Positions 26,875 through 36,229 are shown, counted from the stretch's first letter. The stretch: DNA of 63,761 nucleotides from Candidatus Hinthialibacteria bacterium OLB16 (GCA_001567115.1 LMZT01000111.1:1-63761); one strand, 5' to 3'. Numbers and translations are program-made. The notes: generated from the sequence alone by a model not told the origin.

Positions 26875-27308
26875 AACATCCCGGACCGGGGGTTTTCACG
26901 GGGGGCCGGGGGTTTCACGGATGCCATGAATGTCGCCCCTACAGCAGGCTCTTCCACCCTTTCTGCCGCCATCTCCATTGTCTTTCCCACTCCCTCCATC
27001 GCCAGCCCCGCTCTTTCCATCGTTTTTCCCAACCCCTTCTTCATCTTTCCCACTCCCTCAGTCGTCTTTCCCGCGAAGCGGGAATCCAGAAAGTGGGTGA
27101 GGGACCATGGATCCCCGCTTTCGCGGGGATGACGGAGAGGGGGAGGCCGGGGGCCGGAGATGACGCCGCATGTGTTTTCCAGGGGCGATGGAAGATCCGG
27201 GTACCATTATTTCCGGGTTGCCATGGGTTCCTGGGCAATCGATTTATTTTCCCTCTCATGCCAGCTTGATGGACGAGTGGCAGGCAATCCCTTGCATCCG
27301 GGGTTCCT
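26875..27308. other. Repeat-rich intergenic spacer
   Basis: No convincing gene. About 26880-26920 has G-rich runs (CCGGGGG twice). From about 26940 to 27070 one strand is almost entirely pyrimidine, with degenerate copies of TCTTTCCCACTCCCTC (for example near 26981 and 27047). A pair of inverted hairpin elements follows at 27070-27134. The short ORFs across it look like repeat translation, not genes. Confidence 0.6.
27070..27134. repeat. Paired palindromic repeat element
   Basis: Two hairpins face each other: CCCGCGAAGCGGGAATCCA (27070-27088) and TGGATCCCCGCTTTCGCGGGGA (27108-27129), followed by TGACGG. The arms are inverted copies of the widespread CGGGAATCCAG/TGGATTCCCGC type of intergenic repeat. 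It could also form a strong RNA stem. Confidence 0.6.
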
Positions 27309-30300
27309 TTATTGAGGAGTGACACGCAGGAGGTTGTCGTAATACGCCCGGACCCGTTCCCGCCATTCGGGCGACACCTCTTCCAGGTTTCTGCGCAGAA
27401 GCCGTGCGAGAGCATCAGGCTCCCCGGGTTCGATGGACTCCGGTGGTTCGGCAACCTCTCCTTCAGGATTGTCACCTTCGGCACGAAGGGCTTTGCGTTT
27501 CTTTTTGAAGCCCTTCTGATGCATCGATTTTTCGGCATCGAGGAGACGCTGTTCGATCTTCATCTGAAGGTCGGTGACACGGTCATTGAGGCGGTTCTGC
27601 TCAAGCTCCTTTTCAACTTCCTGCATCATCTCACCCGCTCCTTCGAGTGAGCCGGTTCTGCCTTTGGCATTCTTATACTGCTGTTCCAGTTCCTGCAGCT
27701 GGCGGCGGATATTGCGCTGCTGTTCAGCCATTTTCTGGAGCTGATCCCCGGCTCCCTTCTGGCCTGGCTTGCCATCCTGGCCCGGGGTTTCCTGCTGGCC
27801 TTCTGATTTCCCCTCCCCATCCTGCTGCTGGCCTCCTTCCTGGTTGGGCAAACGGCTGTTCTGGTTTCCTTCCTGCATCTGCTCCTTGAGGCTCTTGCTG
27901 TCCTGATTCAGTTTCTTCTGCTCGGAGAGCATCTTTTTGAGATCCCGGAAGTAACTTTCCAGGCTGGAACTCGAGCTGCTCGACTGGGATTGAGACTGAT
28001 TGAGTGATTCCAGCAGCCGTTCGATCGCCAGGTTGACCAGGCCCAGAGCCTGGTGGGAACGCACACTGACAGTCATCGGAGAGGACTCCTCCATGATCCG
28101 TGTGTTTTCCTGCCAGTTGCGTGCAGCCTGGTCGAAATGCTTCACAACCGTGTAATCCGCGAAGGGATTCTTCTCTGAAAGCGTTTTGAAATCGGATGAA
28201 AGCCGAAGCGCTTCCTGGCGGAAAAAACCCATCTCCCGCCCGAGGCGGCTCATGCTGTCAGGATTGGGCCAGGTGGGAAGAGACCGGTAACGCCCGGCTT
28301 CCCTGTCATTGTTTTCACTTTCCTCTGAAAGAATAAAGGATCTTTCGAGGACCACTTTCATCTGTTCGATCTGCTGCTCCATATCCTGCCCGCCACAGCA
28401 GCCGCCGAGGCCCGAAGCAATGCGATCCAGATCCTTTTTGGCTTTTGATTGCTTTTTGCAGGCCTTATTGAGGTTGCCCTCCTTGAGGCTCGACTGGGCA
28501 GAGCGCTGGTTCTCGCCAACCGAACTGGCTTCTCTGGATTCAGATACCTGCTTCAAGCCGGGGGACATTTCGCTTTTCTGCTCATCCGCTTTTTCCTGAA
28601 GGCGCTTCAGCTCATCGAGCATGGCTTCGGTTTCTTTTGCAAGCTGCTCCTGGCGGTCCGCGAGCATCTTTTCCTGCTCAGCGAACTGGCTGCCCTCCTG
28701 AGAGGGGGTGGATTCGGGAGGCACAGAACCATTCTCAGGAGACTGGCCGTTTTCAGATGGAGACTCAGCAGAGGCCTGCTCGGAAGCCTGCTCGGGGGTT
28801 TGTCCGGAAGACTGCTCACCACTCTTCTCCGGTTTCTGTTCAGCCTCAGGTGCTTCTGTTGGGGGTTGCTGCCCCTGGCTGGCTTCAGCCAGTTGCGGCT
28901 CACCTTTTTCTTCGATCTGTTTTTTGACTTCTTCGATCAGACGGTCGATCTGATCCTCCAGCTTTTCCGGAGCAGCTTCAGTCTCGGCCAGTTCCGACTC
29001 CAGTTCGGACTCCGGGGTGGCCGATGCGGGATCTTTTTCCTGCTGAAGTTCCTGGGTGGCTTTCTTGAGTTCTTCCTGAAGGTCGGCAAGTTTTTCAGCC
29101 TGTTCTTTGAGGGCTTCGGCTTCATGCTCCAGCCACATGTTCTGAAGCAGGGAGAGCTGGCGGTCGAGCTGTTTTTCAAACTCCGCCAGATTCATCTCGG
29201 TCTTTTCCATGTCCTCCGGGCGGAGTTCATTTTTTTCAAGTTCTTTCAGGGTCTCCTGAAGATCCTTGAGAATCTGTTTGGCTTCCTCGGAGAGGAGTTG
29301 GTCGAGCAGATCCTGAACCTGCTCAAATTTCTGCAGGGTGCGCAGGGAGATGTCATTCTGCTCTTCGAGGCGTTTCAGGGATTCCTCAAACTGCCGGGCC
29401 ACATCGGCGATTTTCTTCTGGACATCCTCCTGCCGCTTGATGGTTTCCTCGAGCTTCTTCTGGCTTTCCCACTGGCTCTCTCCGGCCATCTTGTCTTTGC
29501 GGTTGATCTCGATATCTTCCCGCATCTCTTTGAACTGGCGGCTGATTTCCTTCTGGTCCTCGATGAGATCCTGGAAGTTGTCCGCGGTCCGGGCGCGCAT
29601 GGAAGCCTTCTCATCCATGGTTTCCTCGACAGTGGGGAAACGCACTCCATAAGTCTCGCTTCTCCCGATAACCCCCGGCCGATCCGGGCCGCGCCAGTCG
29701 CGCACTTCGATCCAGTAGCTGACCCGGTCTCCAGGCCAGAGGCCTGAAGTTGCCAGATCCAGGAGCGGAGAGGCAAGCACAGTCGAGGCTGAGGGAATCT
29801 GGGAGCCTGCCTTCAGCAGGGCCTGCCTGGTTTCGGCTGAGGTGGCTGAGGTGGCATCCGCTTCGGTTTCGACCCGATGAACCAGCCAGGCTTCACTCAC
29901 AGCGACATCATCCCGCAGGAGCACCTGGAGAGGGACGCGCAGATCAGGCCCAAGGATGGACTCACGGCTCGGGGATAAAATCTGCGCGCTGGGGATGGCA
30001 TCCGGATATGCAAACAAAGCCAGGTCAGCGGTCTGAGTTTTCTGATCAAAGGTGTCTCTCAACTGAAGGCGCAGCCTGCTGTTTTCCACCATCTGAAGGG
30101 TGGTGGCCAGTGTTTTGCCATGACACTCAAGCGGCAGGCTGGACAGTAACGTTCCAGTTTCAGAAAGCAGCTGGGCTTCCGCCTGAGACAGGTCATTATT
30201 GGTTGTCCAGGAAAAGACCGCCATCGAGCCGGACATTGCCTCGATGCGCGCCGGGGATGTGTATGTCTGCTTCTCCCGCCGGGTGTAAGCGGGTGGAGTG

Positions 30301-30749
30301 ACCACAACCCGGGCATTTTCAATCGCCGGTGGATACACCGGATGGATGGTGCAGGCATTGGATTTTCCCCCATCGGCGACCAGGCTGACCTGCATTTCCC
30401 CGGAGATCTTGAGGCGCAGCGGCTGTGGGGGTGCGCTGCCTCCATCTTCATGCGGGGCAAGGCTGCCGGCACTGCGCCAGGGCCTCCCTTTTTCCCGTAT
30501 GAGGAGCATGACCGAAGAGTGGCCATCCAGCTGCCCGGCTGAACAGAGCGGGTAACGCGAATCCGTTGCGGATGGAATCACCAGTTCCTGGTTCAGTGGA
30601 ACCTGGAGAGAAAGAGGAAGCTGAATGGCCGCAATTCCTGCCTGGCTGGGGAGGCCCTCCTCGATGAATGCCTGCCGGGCAGCCTGCCGGAGAGAGGTGC
30701 CATCAGCCACCACCAGAACAGCGAGAAGCACCAGCCGCCAGCCGCACAC
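27309..30749 (-). CDS. DUF4175-like coiled-coil membrane protein, main part (frameshifted)
   Basis: A 1146-residue frame that starts in a third transmembrane helix (CGWRLVLLAVLVVADG) and continues the protein begun at 31192. Residues about 40-370 form an Ig-like extracytoplasmic part. Residues about 375-620 are a long Glu/Lys/Gln-rich coiled coil (QFKEMREDIEINRKDKM, LKELEKNELRPEDMEKTEM). A low-complexity Gln/Ser/Glu region follows, then another helical part and a Gln-rich stretch near 1000. The layout matches DUF4175-type envelope proteins of unknown role. The GTG at 30749 is a reading artefact: one base is probably missing in CGCCCGG near 30766, and the whole protein would be about 1295 residues. 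Confidence 0.75.
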   Translation of the reverse strand: MCGWRLVLLAVLVVADGTSLRQAARQAFIEEGLPSQAGIAAIQLPLSLQVPLNQELVIPSATDSRYPLCSAGQLDGHSSVMLLIREKGRPWRSAGSLAPHEDGGSAPPQPLRLKISGEMQVSLVADGGKSNACTIHPVYPPAIENARVVVTPPAYTRREKQTYTSPARIEAMSGSMAVFSWTTNNDLSQAEAQLLSETGTLLSSLPLECHGKTLATTLQMVENSRLRLQLRDTFDQKTQTADLALFAYPDAIPSAQILSPSRESILGPDLRVPLQVLLRDDVAVSEAWLVHRVETEADATSATSAETRQALLKAGSQIPSASTVLASPLLDLATSGLWPGDRVSYWIEVRDWRGPDRPGVIGRSETYGVRFPTVEETMDEKASMRARTADNFQDLIEDQKEISRQFKEMREDIEINRKDKMAGESQWESQKKLEETIKRQEDVQKKIADVARQFEESLKRLEEQNDISLRTLQKFEQVQDLLDQLLSEEAKQILKDLQETLKELEKNELRPEDMEKTEMNLAEFEKQLDRQLSLLQNMWLEHEAEALKEQAEKLADLQEELKKATQELQQEKDPASATPESELESELAETEAAPEKLEDQIDRLIEEVKKQIEEKGEPQLAEASQGQQPPTEAPEAEQKPEKSGEQSSGQTPEQASEQASAESPSENGQSPENGSVPPESTPSQEGSQFAEQEKMLADRQEQLAKETEAMLDELKRLQEKADEQKSEMSPGLKQVSESREASSVGENQRSAQSSLKEGNLNKACKKQSKAKKDLDRIASGLGGCCGGQDMEQQIEQMKVVLERSFILSEESENNDREAGRYRSLPTWPNPDSMSRLGREMGFFRQEALRLSSDFKTLSEKNPFADYTVVKHFDQAARNWQENTRIMEESSPMTVSVRSHQALGLVNLAIERLLESLNQSQSQSSSSSSSLESYFRDLKKMLSEQKKLNQDSKSLKEQMQEGNQNSRLPNQEGGQQQDGEGKSEGQQETPGQDGKPGQKGAGDQLQKMAEQQRNIRRQLQELEQQYKNAKGRTGSLEGAGEMMQEVEKELEQNRLNDRVTDLQMKIEQRLLDAEKSMHQKGFKKKRKALRAEGDNPEGEVAEPPESIEPGEPDALARLLRRNLEEVSPEWRERVRAYYDNLLRVTPQ

Positions 30750-31192
30750 AAGGCCGGGCGTCGATGGGCAGGCCAGGTGAGGCCAAGGGCTGGCCAGTCT
30801 GGCTCCGGGAGATGCTCCACACTGTTTTTGAGTGCGGCGATCAGATCCTGCGAAAATCCATATCTGTGGACTTCCGGCATGTTCCGTTGGAGATAATCCA
30901 GTGTGGAGAGGTCATTGTGGTAAGCGGGTGTTGCATCTTCGATGAAACGGCACAAGTGGTGGAAAGATTGAAAGGCCTTGAGCAGATCCCGCAGTTTGAG
31001 AACCAGAAAAGCCACTCCGACCACCAGCCAGCCCAGCACCAGTGATTTCATGGCGGTTATCGACACACCCAGCTTATTCAACAGCCACAAGCTGAGGAGG
31101 GTGGCCGACAGCAGGCCCGCCAGCCCGGCGCAGATATCCAGCAGGCTCCACCCAACGATGCGGTGGCGTGTTTTTCGAATCAGATGACGCAT
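30593..31192 (-). CDS. DUF4175-like protein, N-terminal part (frameshifted)
   Basis: The N-terminal membrane part of the coiled-coil protein. Two transmembrane helices are visible (about residues 19-38 and 48-65), then a soluble loop (DATPAYHNDLSTLDYLQRNMPEV) typical of DUF4175 proteins. After about residue 143 (WPAHRRP) the frame becomes unconvincing (GGWCFSLFWWW and beyond), while the overlapping frame supplies the expected third helix. The real contribution is therefore about 31192-30765. Its ATG overlaps the stop of the upstream protease gene by one base (TAATG), indicating coupled translation. Confidence 0.72.
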   Translation of the reverse strand: MRHLIRKTRHRIVGWSLLDICAGLAGLLSATLLSLWLLNKLGVSITAMKSLVLGWLVVGVAFLVLKLRDLLKAFQSFHHLCRFIEDATPAYHNDLSTLDYLQRNMPEVHRYGFSQDLIAALKNSVEHLPEPDWPALGLTWPAHRRPALCAAGGWCFSLFWWWLMAPLSGRLPGRHSSRRASPARQELRPFSFLFLSRFH

Positions 31193-32478
31193 TATTCAGT
31201 TCCTCGCGAAACAAGTTCGATCAGTCTGGAATCGGAGACAATCCATAACCCCACCTCATTGTGGGCTGATTTTTCTCCGGGCAAAAGGACCGGGACCCCA
31301 TTGAATACCTTTTTACGGGTTAAATCCTCCATGGCCTTGCGGAATTGAGCGGCATCTTCACCGGTATCCCAGACTGTCCGCCAGCAAAGGGCACTGGCTC
31401 CTTCCCGGCTGCGGAAGAGGGCATAACGGTCCCCATCCCAGCCGGCCGCGATATCTCGAGCCTCGAGCGGTGAGAGAGGGTCGATCAACAGGGCCTGAAT
31501 CATGCCTTCTCCCAGTGTGTTTTCCCGGGCCAGCTCCCAATCCGGGCCGAAAGCTTCCAGGATTTTCTTTGAATCGATCTTCACCTCGACCGGATCATCC
31601 CGCTGTCCCAGGTATTTCTCCGGATGGAGAACCTGCTCGGTCGAAAGAGGTGGATTCTTGTAGAGATAATTGACAACTTCCCAGTCCGGCCGGTCGGTGA
31701 GTGGACCGGGAGCCTGCCTTGGAACCAGGGATCCATTTTCAATCCTGCCTGTCCGCATAATCTCACGGAGGAAATGCTCACCGGCCAGATAAGGAAGCAT
31801 GAGTGAGGACTGGATCAGGGCCGGGGAGGAGGCGAAGGTATCCTGATCGACAAGCAGGCCCGCCAGGCCGGTGGCCAGAAGCCCGCCAATACCGAGATCC
31901 TTTCCATACAGGATCATGGCGATGGTGGCATCCCCCTCCACCACAGAAAGAGCCGCCTGAGCCTTATCGTCATTACTGGAGTCCTCGATGGGGAGCTCGA
32001 GCAGGTGGAAATGCTGGTCTGTCAGAGCATGAGTGAGTTCATGAGCCAGGATCATGCCTGCCAGGCCTGTTTTCAGGCTCAGGCTGCCGATGACATACAT
32101 TTTGCCTGTGTGCGGGTCATACAGCCCGCCTGCCTGCTCATTGAGCAGATCCCGGAACAGGCCCTGCAGATCGACATCTCTCGAAAATGCGCCCAGCATC
32201 GCCAGGCTGTCACGCAGGGATTGCCATTCCTGCGGGGTGTACTGGCGTGAAAGCTCGGTTTCAAGAAATGCATCGAGTGATGCCTCATTCAGGCGTTCGA
32301 ATACAATCGGTGTTTTGAACTTGAGACCACGGATTTCTTCAGTGCGCTTGACCAGCACTTCATAGCCCTCTTCAGCCACGACCGGCCAGAGAGTCACGCA
32401 CAGGGAGAAAGCGAACACAAGGAGCCTGGAAAGAAACAACCCAGCCGAAGTCCGTTGGGCGCAGGAAAACAGGGCCAT
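31192..32478 (-). CDS. Exported HExxH zinc metalloprotease-like protein
   Basis: A 428-residue protein with a signal peptide (MALFSCAQRT... ending WPVVAEE). The motif ILAHELTHALTDQHF near residue 150 is an HExxH zinc-binding site, and SVVEGDATIAMILYG about 30 residues later supplies a likely third ligand (EGDA), a pattern known in gluzincin-type proteases. GGLYDPHTGKMYVIG precedes it. The substrate is unknown. The ATG at 32478 lies one base after the regulator stop; an upstream start at 32553 would destroy the signal peptide. It is the middle gene of a regulator-protease-coiled-coil unit. Confidence 0.78.
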   Translation of the reverse strand: MALFSCAQRTSAGLFLSRLLVFAFSLCVTLWPVVAEEGYEVLVKRTEEIRGLKFKTPIVFERLNEASLDAFLETELSRQYTPQEWQSLRDSLAMLGAFSRDVDLQGLFRDLLNEQAGGLYDPHTGKMYVIGSLSLKTGLAGMILAHELTHALTDQHFHLLELPIEDSSNDDKAQAALSVVEGDATIAMILYGKDLGIGGLLATGLAGLLVDQDTFASSPALIQSSLMLPYLAGEHFLREIMRTGRIENGSLVPRQAPGPLTDRPDWEVVNYLYKNPPLSTEQVLHPEKYLGQRDDPVEVKIDSKKILEAFGPDWELARENTLGEGMIQALLIDPLSPLEARDIAAGWDGDRYALFRSREGASALCWRTVWDTGEDAAQFRKAMEDLTRKKVFNGVPVLLPGEKSAHNEVGLWIVSDSRLIELVSRGTE

Positions 32479-32479
32479 A

Positions 32480-33913
32480 TTATTCCGCCAGCCTTTTACG
32501 AAGTGTATTTCGGGACATCCCCAGAATGCGTGCGGCCTGAACCTGGTTTCCATGGGTCAGATCCATCGACAGCCGCACCAGCAGGAGTTCGATCTCCGGC
32601 AGCACCGCCTGGCAATCTCCTCGAGCCAACAGGTCGGACTGGGCTTTTGACAGGAGACTGAGCAGGTGGTCTTCAAGGGCAGCCGCCCCCTGGGAAGACG
32701 GGGCCTCCTGTCCGGTGATGCCTTTAATCTCATCCAGGCCGAGATCTCCGGGTGCAATGACATGCCCACGGCACTGCACCAGGACACGCCGGATGATGTT
32801 TTCCAGTTCTCGGACATTGCCCGGCCACTCGTGTTCGCAGAGCGCCATCAGTGTCGCTGGCAGCAGAGCCGGCGGCTCCATCCCATTGGCCCGCGCATGT
32901 TTCTTGAGGAAGTAACGGACCAGCAGAGGAATATCTTCCTTTCGCTCGGAGAGGGGCGGCAGGTCGATCGTGAAAACATTCAGCCGGTAATACAGATCGC
33001 TGCGAAATTTCCCTTCGGCGGCCAGCTCTTCAAGGGGCCGATTGGTCGCAGCGAGGATGCGGACATCGACCTTGCGCCCCAGGTTCGCCCCCACTCTGGT
33101 AACCTCTTTATCTTCGAGGAAGCGAAGGAGTGTCACCTGTGTATCGAGGGGCATGTCGCCGATTTCATCGAGGAAGACAGTTCCGCCATCAGCCTGCTCG
33201 AATTTCCCGATTTTGCGTTCATGCGCCCCGGTGAAAGCCCCTTTCTCATGCCCGAAGAACTCACTTTCGAGCAGATTCTCAGGGATAGCGCCACAGTTGA
33301 TCGGCAGGAAGAGGGAGTCCTTGCGCGTGGAAAATTGATAGACAGCCCGTGCCACCAGCTCTTTTCCAGCCCCGGATGCCCCCCTTATCAGGACCGGCTC
33401 GCTGGAAGGGGCGACACGCCCGATGCGTTTGTAAACCTCCTGCATGGCCGGGGAGTTGCCGATGATGCAGTCGGCCTCCGAGAGAGCCGGATTCTCATCC
33501 TCGTTCCCAAGGAAGACTGCGGTGGACATTGCCTCATGCGCCTGGTGAGCACGGTGAATGAGGTCGCGCATGGTATCCGACTCGAAGGGCTTCAAGACAT
33601 AGTCATAGGCCCCATGACGGGTCGCTTCGATGGCAGTATTGGCCGAGGCATAGGCAGTCATCAGGATAGCGGTGATTTTGGGATCGATTTCTTTGAGCCG
33701 CCGCAGGACTTCGGTGCCTTCCATCCCTCCCCCCAGGCGGACATCGAGCACAACCACCGAGACACCTCCTCCCCGTATCCTCTCCAGGGCATCACGCCCG
33801 TTGGAGAAAGCCTCCAGAAGGAAAGGCTCGCGCGCCATCATCCTTCGAAAGGAGTAGCGGACCGCCTCTTCATCATCGACCACAAGCACGACCGGCTGGC
33901 TGGCTGAATTCAA
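32480..33913 (-). CDS. NtrC-family sigma54-dependent response regulator 1
   Basis: A 477-residue regulator with the three classical parts. The receiver domain has VVLVVDDEEAVR, the phosphoacceptor aspartate in VSVVVLDVRLGG near residue 54, and the conserved lysine in YVLKPFES. The AAA+ domain has Walker A GASGAGKELVAR, the sigma54-contact loop EKGAFTGAHERK and FLDEIGDMP. The C terminus is a Fis-type helix-turn-helix (NQVQAARILGMSRNTLRKRL). It activates sigma54 promoters after phosphorylation. No histidine kinase is adjacent. It leads the transcript with the HExxH protease and the coiled-coil membrane protein. Confidence 0.95.
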   Translation of the reverse strand: MNSASQPVVLVVDDEEAVRYSFRRMMAREPFLLEAFSNGRDALERIRGGGVSVVVLDVRLGGGMEGTEVLRRLKEIDPKITAILMTAYASANTAIEATRHGAYDYVLKPFESDTMRDLIHRAHQAHEAMSTAVFLGNEDENPALSEADCIIGNSPAMQEVYKRIGRVAPSSEPVLIRGASGAGKELVARAVYQFSTRKDSLFLPINCGAIPENLLESEFFGHEKGAFTGAHERKIGKFEQADGGTVFLDEIGDMPLDTQVTLLRFLEDKEVTRVGANLGRKVDVRILAATNRPLEELAAEGKFRSDLYYRLNVFTIDLPPLSERKEDIPLLVRYFLKKHARANGMEPPALLPATLMALCEHEWPGNVRELENIIRRVLVQCRGHVIAPGDLGLDEIKGITGQEAPSSQGAAALEDHLLSLLSKAQSDLLARGDCQAVLPEIELLLVRLSMDLTHGNQVQAARILGMSRNTLRKRLAE

Positions 33914-34051
33914 AACATACCATCCCTGGTTTCCGGATTTTGTGACAAAAACTCTTCCCTCGGCTGACCGGTTGACCAGCCGACAGACTTCATCAGTCTA
34001 GGATACACATCCAAAAGGCGCAATTCTCCGCCCCGTGGCTCTCCATGTTCT

Positions 34052-34079
34052 GCAGGGGCACGGCATGATGTGCTCCTGC
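34052..34079. repeat. Intergenic palindrome, copy B
   Basis: The arms GCAGGGGCAC (34052-34061) and GTGCTCCTGC (34070-34079) differ at one position and flank GGCATGAT. The core matches copy A at 2885-2906. It lies between a response regulator and DUF4914 genes transcribed away from each other. Confidence 0.5.
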
Positions 34080-34080
34080 C

Positions 34081-34106
34081 TTGACCGGGTATGAATGCAT
34101 CTATAA
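34081..34106 (+). promoter_or_regulatory. Possible sigma70 promoter of the DUF4914 gene
   Basis: TTGACC (34081-34086) is followed after 15 bases by TATAAA (34102-34107), with the gene start 35 bases further on. The spacing is shorter than usual, so this is tentative. It abuts palindrome copy B, which could affect its activity. Confidence 0.35.
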
Positions 34107-34141
34107 AACTCAAGGAAAACTGATTCAGAAAAGGATGATCA

Positions 34142-36022
34142 ATGGCTGATCGTATCAAGATTCTTGGAGGACGAGTTTTTTTACCACCTGAAGTTGCACA
34201 GATTCTGACCAGTTCCCCAAAAGTTGTTATTCCTGCCAGCCGCCACCAGCTTGCCGATCTTTCACTGGGTGGCGAAGAATCCGGCCAGTTTGAAGTGGGA
34301 TATGAGGTTCCGGGAAAAGGCCGGGTTGTTGAAGCAAAAGTGATTCGGGCACGCAATGGAGTGGCGGTCAATTATATGGAGCCATACATGCGGCGCCGCG
34401 ACCCCGACTGCATGGTGGTTGCCGATTCCGGTCCAACCGATAAATCACGCTTTTCTGAACGTTTCGAGGGTTCGTTCCAGGATATGCGCCAGGAGGTTTT
34501 CGACTGGCTGGGGAGACAGGAGGTCCTGGTTCTCCCTTTCATGGCGGGTAAAACCGAACTGGGGTGTGATGCGCTTTTGATAGCGCCATTGAATGCTGCT
34601 TTTTTCGCCACCGGACTGGCGGACCTCCAGGGGATGATTCCAGAAAATGAAATCCCTGAAGGATTCCATCCGCGAGCCATCATCTACCTGGCGCCTCCCT
34701 TCCGCCATACACACTGCCAGGGGCGGCAGATTGTAATCCATAACCGTATGGAAGGCCTCCATGAGCTCTTCTCGCTGAACCTTTATCCAGGTCCCAGTGC
34801 CAAGAAGGGCATTTATGGAGTGCTGCTGTCGATTGGCGAGTCCGAAGGCTGGCTGACCGCTCATGGTTCAACTGTCCAGGTGGTCACCCCTTATGACAAC
34901 ATCGTGACAATCATGCACGAAGGGGCCAGCGGCGGTGGAAAAAGCGAAATGCTTGAATATGTCCATCGTGAAGCGGATGGGCGGCTGCTGCTGGGAGTCA
35001 ATGTGGTTTCCGGGGAAAAAAGGTTCCTGACTCTCAATCAGAGCTGCCAGCTCAGACCGGTCACCGATGACATGGCGCTGTGCCAGCCGGAACTCCAGGG
35101 AGAAAGCCGGAAGCTGGTGGTCACCGATGCGGAAGATGCCTGGTTTTTGCGCATCAACCATATCACGCATTATGGCATCGATCCACAATACGAGAGCCTG
35201 ACTATTCATCCTCCCGAGCCACTCGTTTTCCTGAACCTGGATGCAGTTCCTGGAGCCACCTGCCTGATCTGGGAGCATCAGGAAGATGAACCCGGGGTGC
35301 CATGCCCGAATCCACGTGTGATTCTTCCACGCCGGATGGTGCCGGGGATTGTGAACTCGACAGTGGAGGTCGATGTGAGGAGTTTCGGAGTCCGGACACC
35401 TCCCTGCACACGGGAAAATCCCAGTTATGGAATTTTTGGCATCCTGCATTTCCTGCCGCCGGCACTGGCATGGTTGTGGAGGCTGGTATCGCCGCGAGGT
35501 TTTTCAAATCCGAGCATCACAGACTCCGAGGGGCTTGGCAGCGAAGGAGTGGGATCCTACTGGCCATTCGCCACCGGCCGGAAAGTCGACCAGGCTAACC
35601 TGCTGCTCCGGCAGATCCAGTCCACCCCCGGAACCCGGTACACCCTCTCTCCCAACCAGCATGTCGGATCCTGGAAGGTGGGATTCATCCCGCAATGGAT
35701 TGCCAGGGAGTACCTGGCGCGCCGTGGCGGCGCTAAATTCCGCCCCGACCAGATCGTCCCGGCGCGCTGCCCGCTGCTGGGCTATACCTTGAGGTCGGTT
35801 CTCTTCGAAGGCACACAAATTTCACACTGGTTCCTGGAAGTCGATACCCAGCCGGAGGTCGGTCCTGAGGGATACGATGGCGGAGCTCAGGAATTGAGCG
35901 TTTTCTTTGAAGAAAGCCTGTCCTGTTTCATGGAGGAGGCGGATCTCGACCCCAAGGGGCGTGAGATCATTCAATGCTGTTTTGATAAAGGTTCAGTCAC
36001 GGACTACGAAAAGTTACTCTGA
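34142..36022 (+). CDS. DUF4914 family protein with P-loop
   Basis: A 626-residue protein that I recognise as DUF4914. The central HEGASGGGKSEMLEYVHRE near residue 258 is a phosphate-binding loop resembling those of PEP carboxykinase and HPr kinase folds. Nearby WLTAHGSTVQVVTPYDN resembles the preceding strand-loop. Other conserved blocks are HITHYGIDPQYESLTIHPPEP and PCPNPRVILPRRMVP. A nucleotide-dependent kinase or carboxykinase-like role is plausible, but no reaction is established for the family. The gene stands alone and is followed by a 290-base region with a sigma54-type promoter for the next gene. Confidence 0.82.
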   Translation: MADRIKILGGRVFLPPEVAQILTSSPKVVIPASRHQLADLSLGGEESGQFEVGYEVPGKGRVVEAKVIRARNGVAVNYMEPYMRRRDPDCMVVADSGPTDKSRFSERFEGSFQDMRQEVFDWLGRQEVLVLPFMAGKTELGCDALLIAPLNAAFFATGLADLQGMIPENEIPEGFHPRAIIYLAPPFRHTHCQGRQIVIHNRMEGLHELFSLNLYPGPSAKKGIYGVLLSIGESEGWLTAHGSTVQVVTPYDNIVTIMHEGASGGGKSEMLEYVHREADGRLLLGVNVVSGEKRFLTLNQSCQLRPVTDDMALCQPELQGESRKLVVTDAEDAWFLRINHITHYGIDPQYESLTIHPPEPLVFLNLDAVPGATCLIWEHQEDEPGVPCPNPRVILPRRMVPGIVNSTVEVDVRSFGVRTPPCTRENPSYGIFGILHFLPPALAWLWRLVSPRGFSNPSITDSEGLGSEGVGSYWPFATGRKVDQANLLLRQIQSTPGTRYTLSPNQHVGSWKVGFIPQWIAREYLARRGGAKFRPDQIVPARCPLLGYTLRSVLFEGTQISHWFLEVDTQPEVGPEGYDGGAQELSVFFEESLSCFMEEADLDPKGREIIQCCFDKGSVTDYEKLL

Positions 36023-36229
36023 GAAGAAAAGGTGATGAGACAGTTTTCCCCGTTCAGGATATCCTATGAAAGAGGGGAATGAAATTTTTGTGGAATCCTT
36101 TTCATAATTGTGGAAAGGGTGTATATTTGTCGATAATCTGTGCAGAAGTTTTCTATTTCTTCTTGGCTGGGAGAAAGGAAGATGGAGTTCAGGCTGAATT
36201 TCGGGGCAAAACCGGGCAATCCGGGATGT

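Noticed and set aside
28449-29747. A 432-codon Leu/Phe-rich plus-strand ORF
   Set aside because: Antisense to the coiled-coil region; the Leu/Phe bias comes from reading Glu/Lys codons in reverse.
32666-33907. A 413-codon plus-strand ORF
   Set aside because: Antisense to response regulator 1, which has complete diagnostic motifs.
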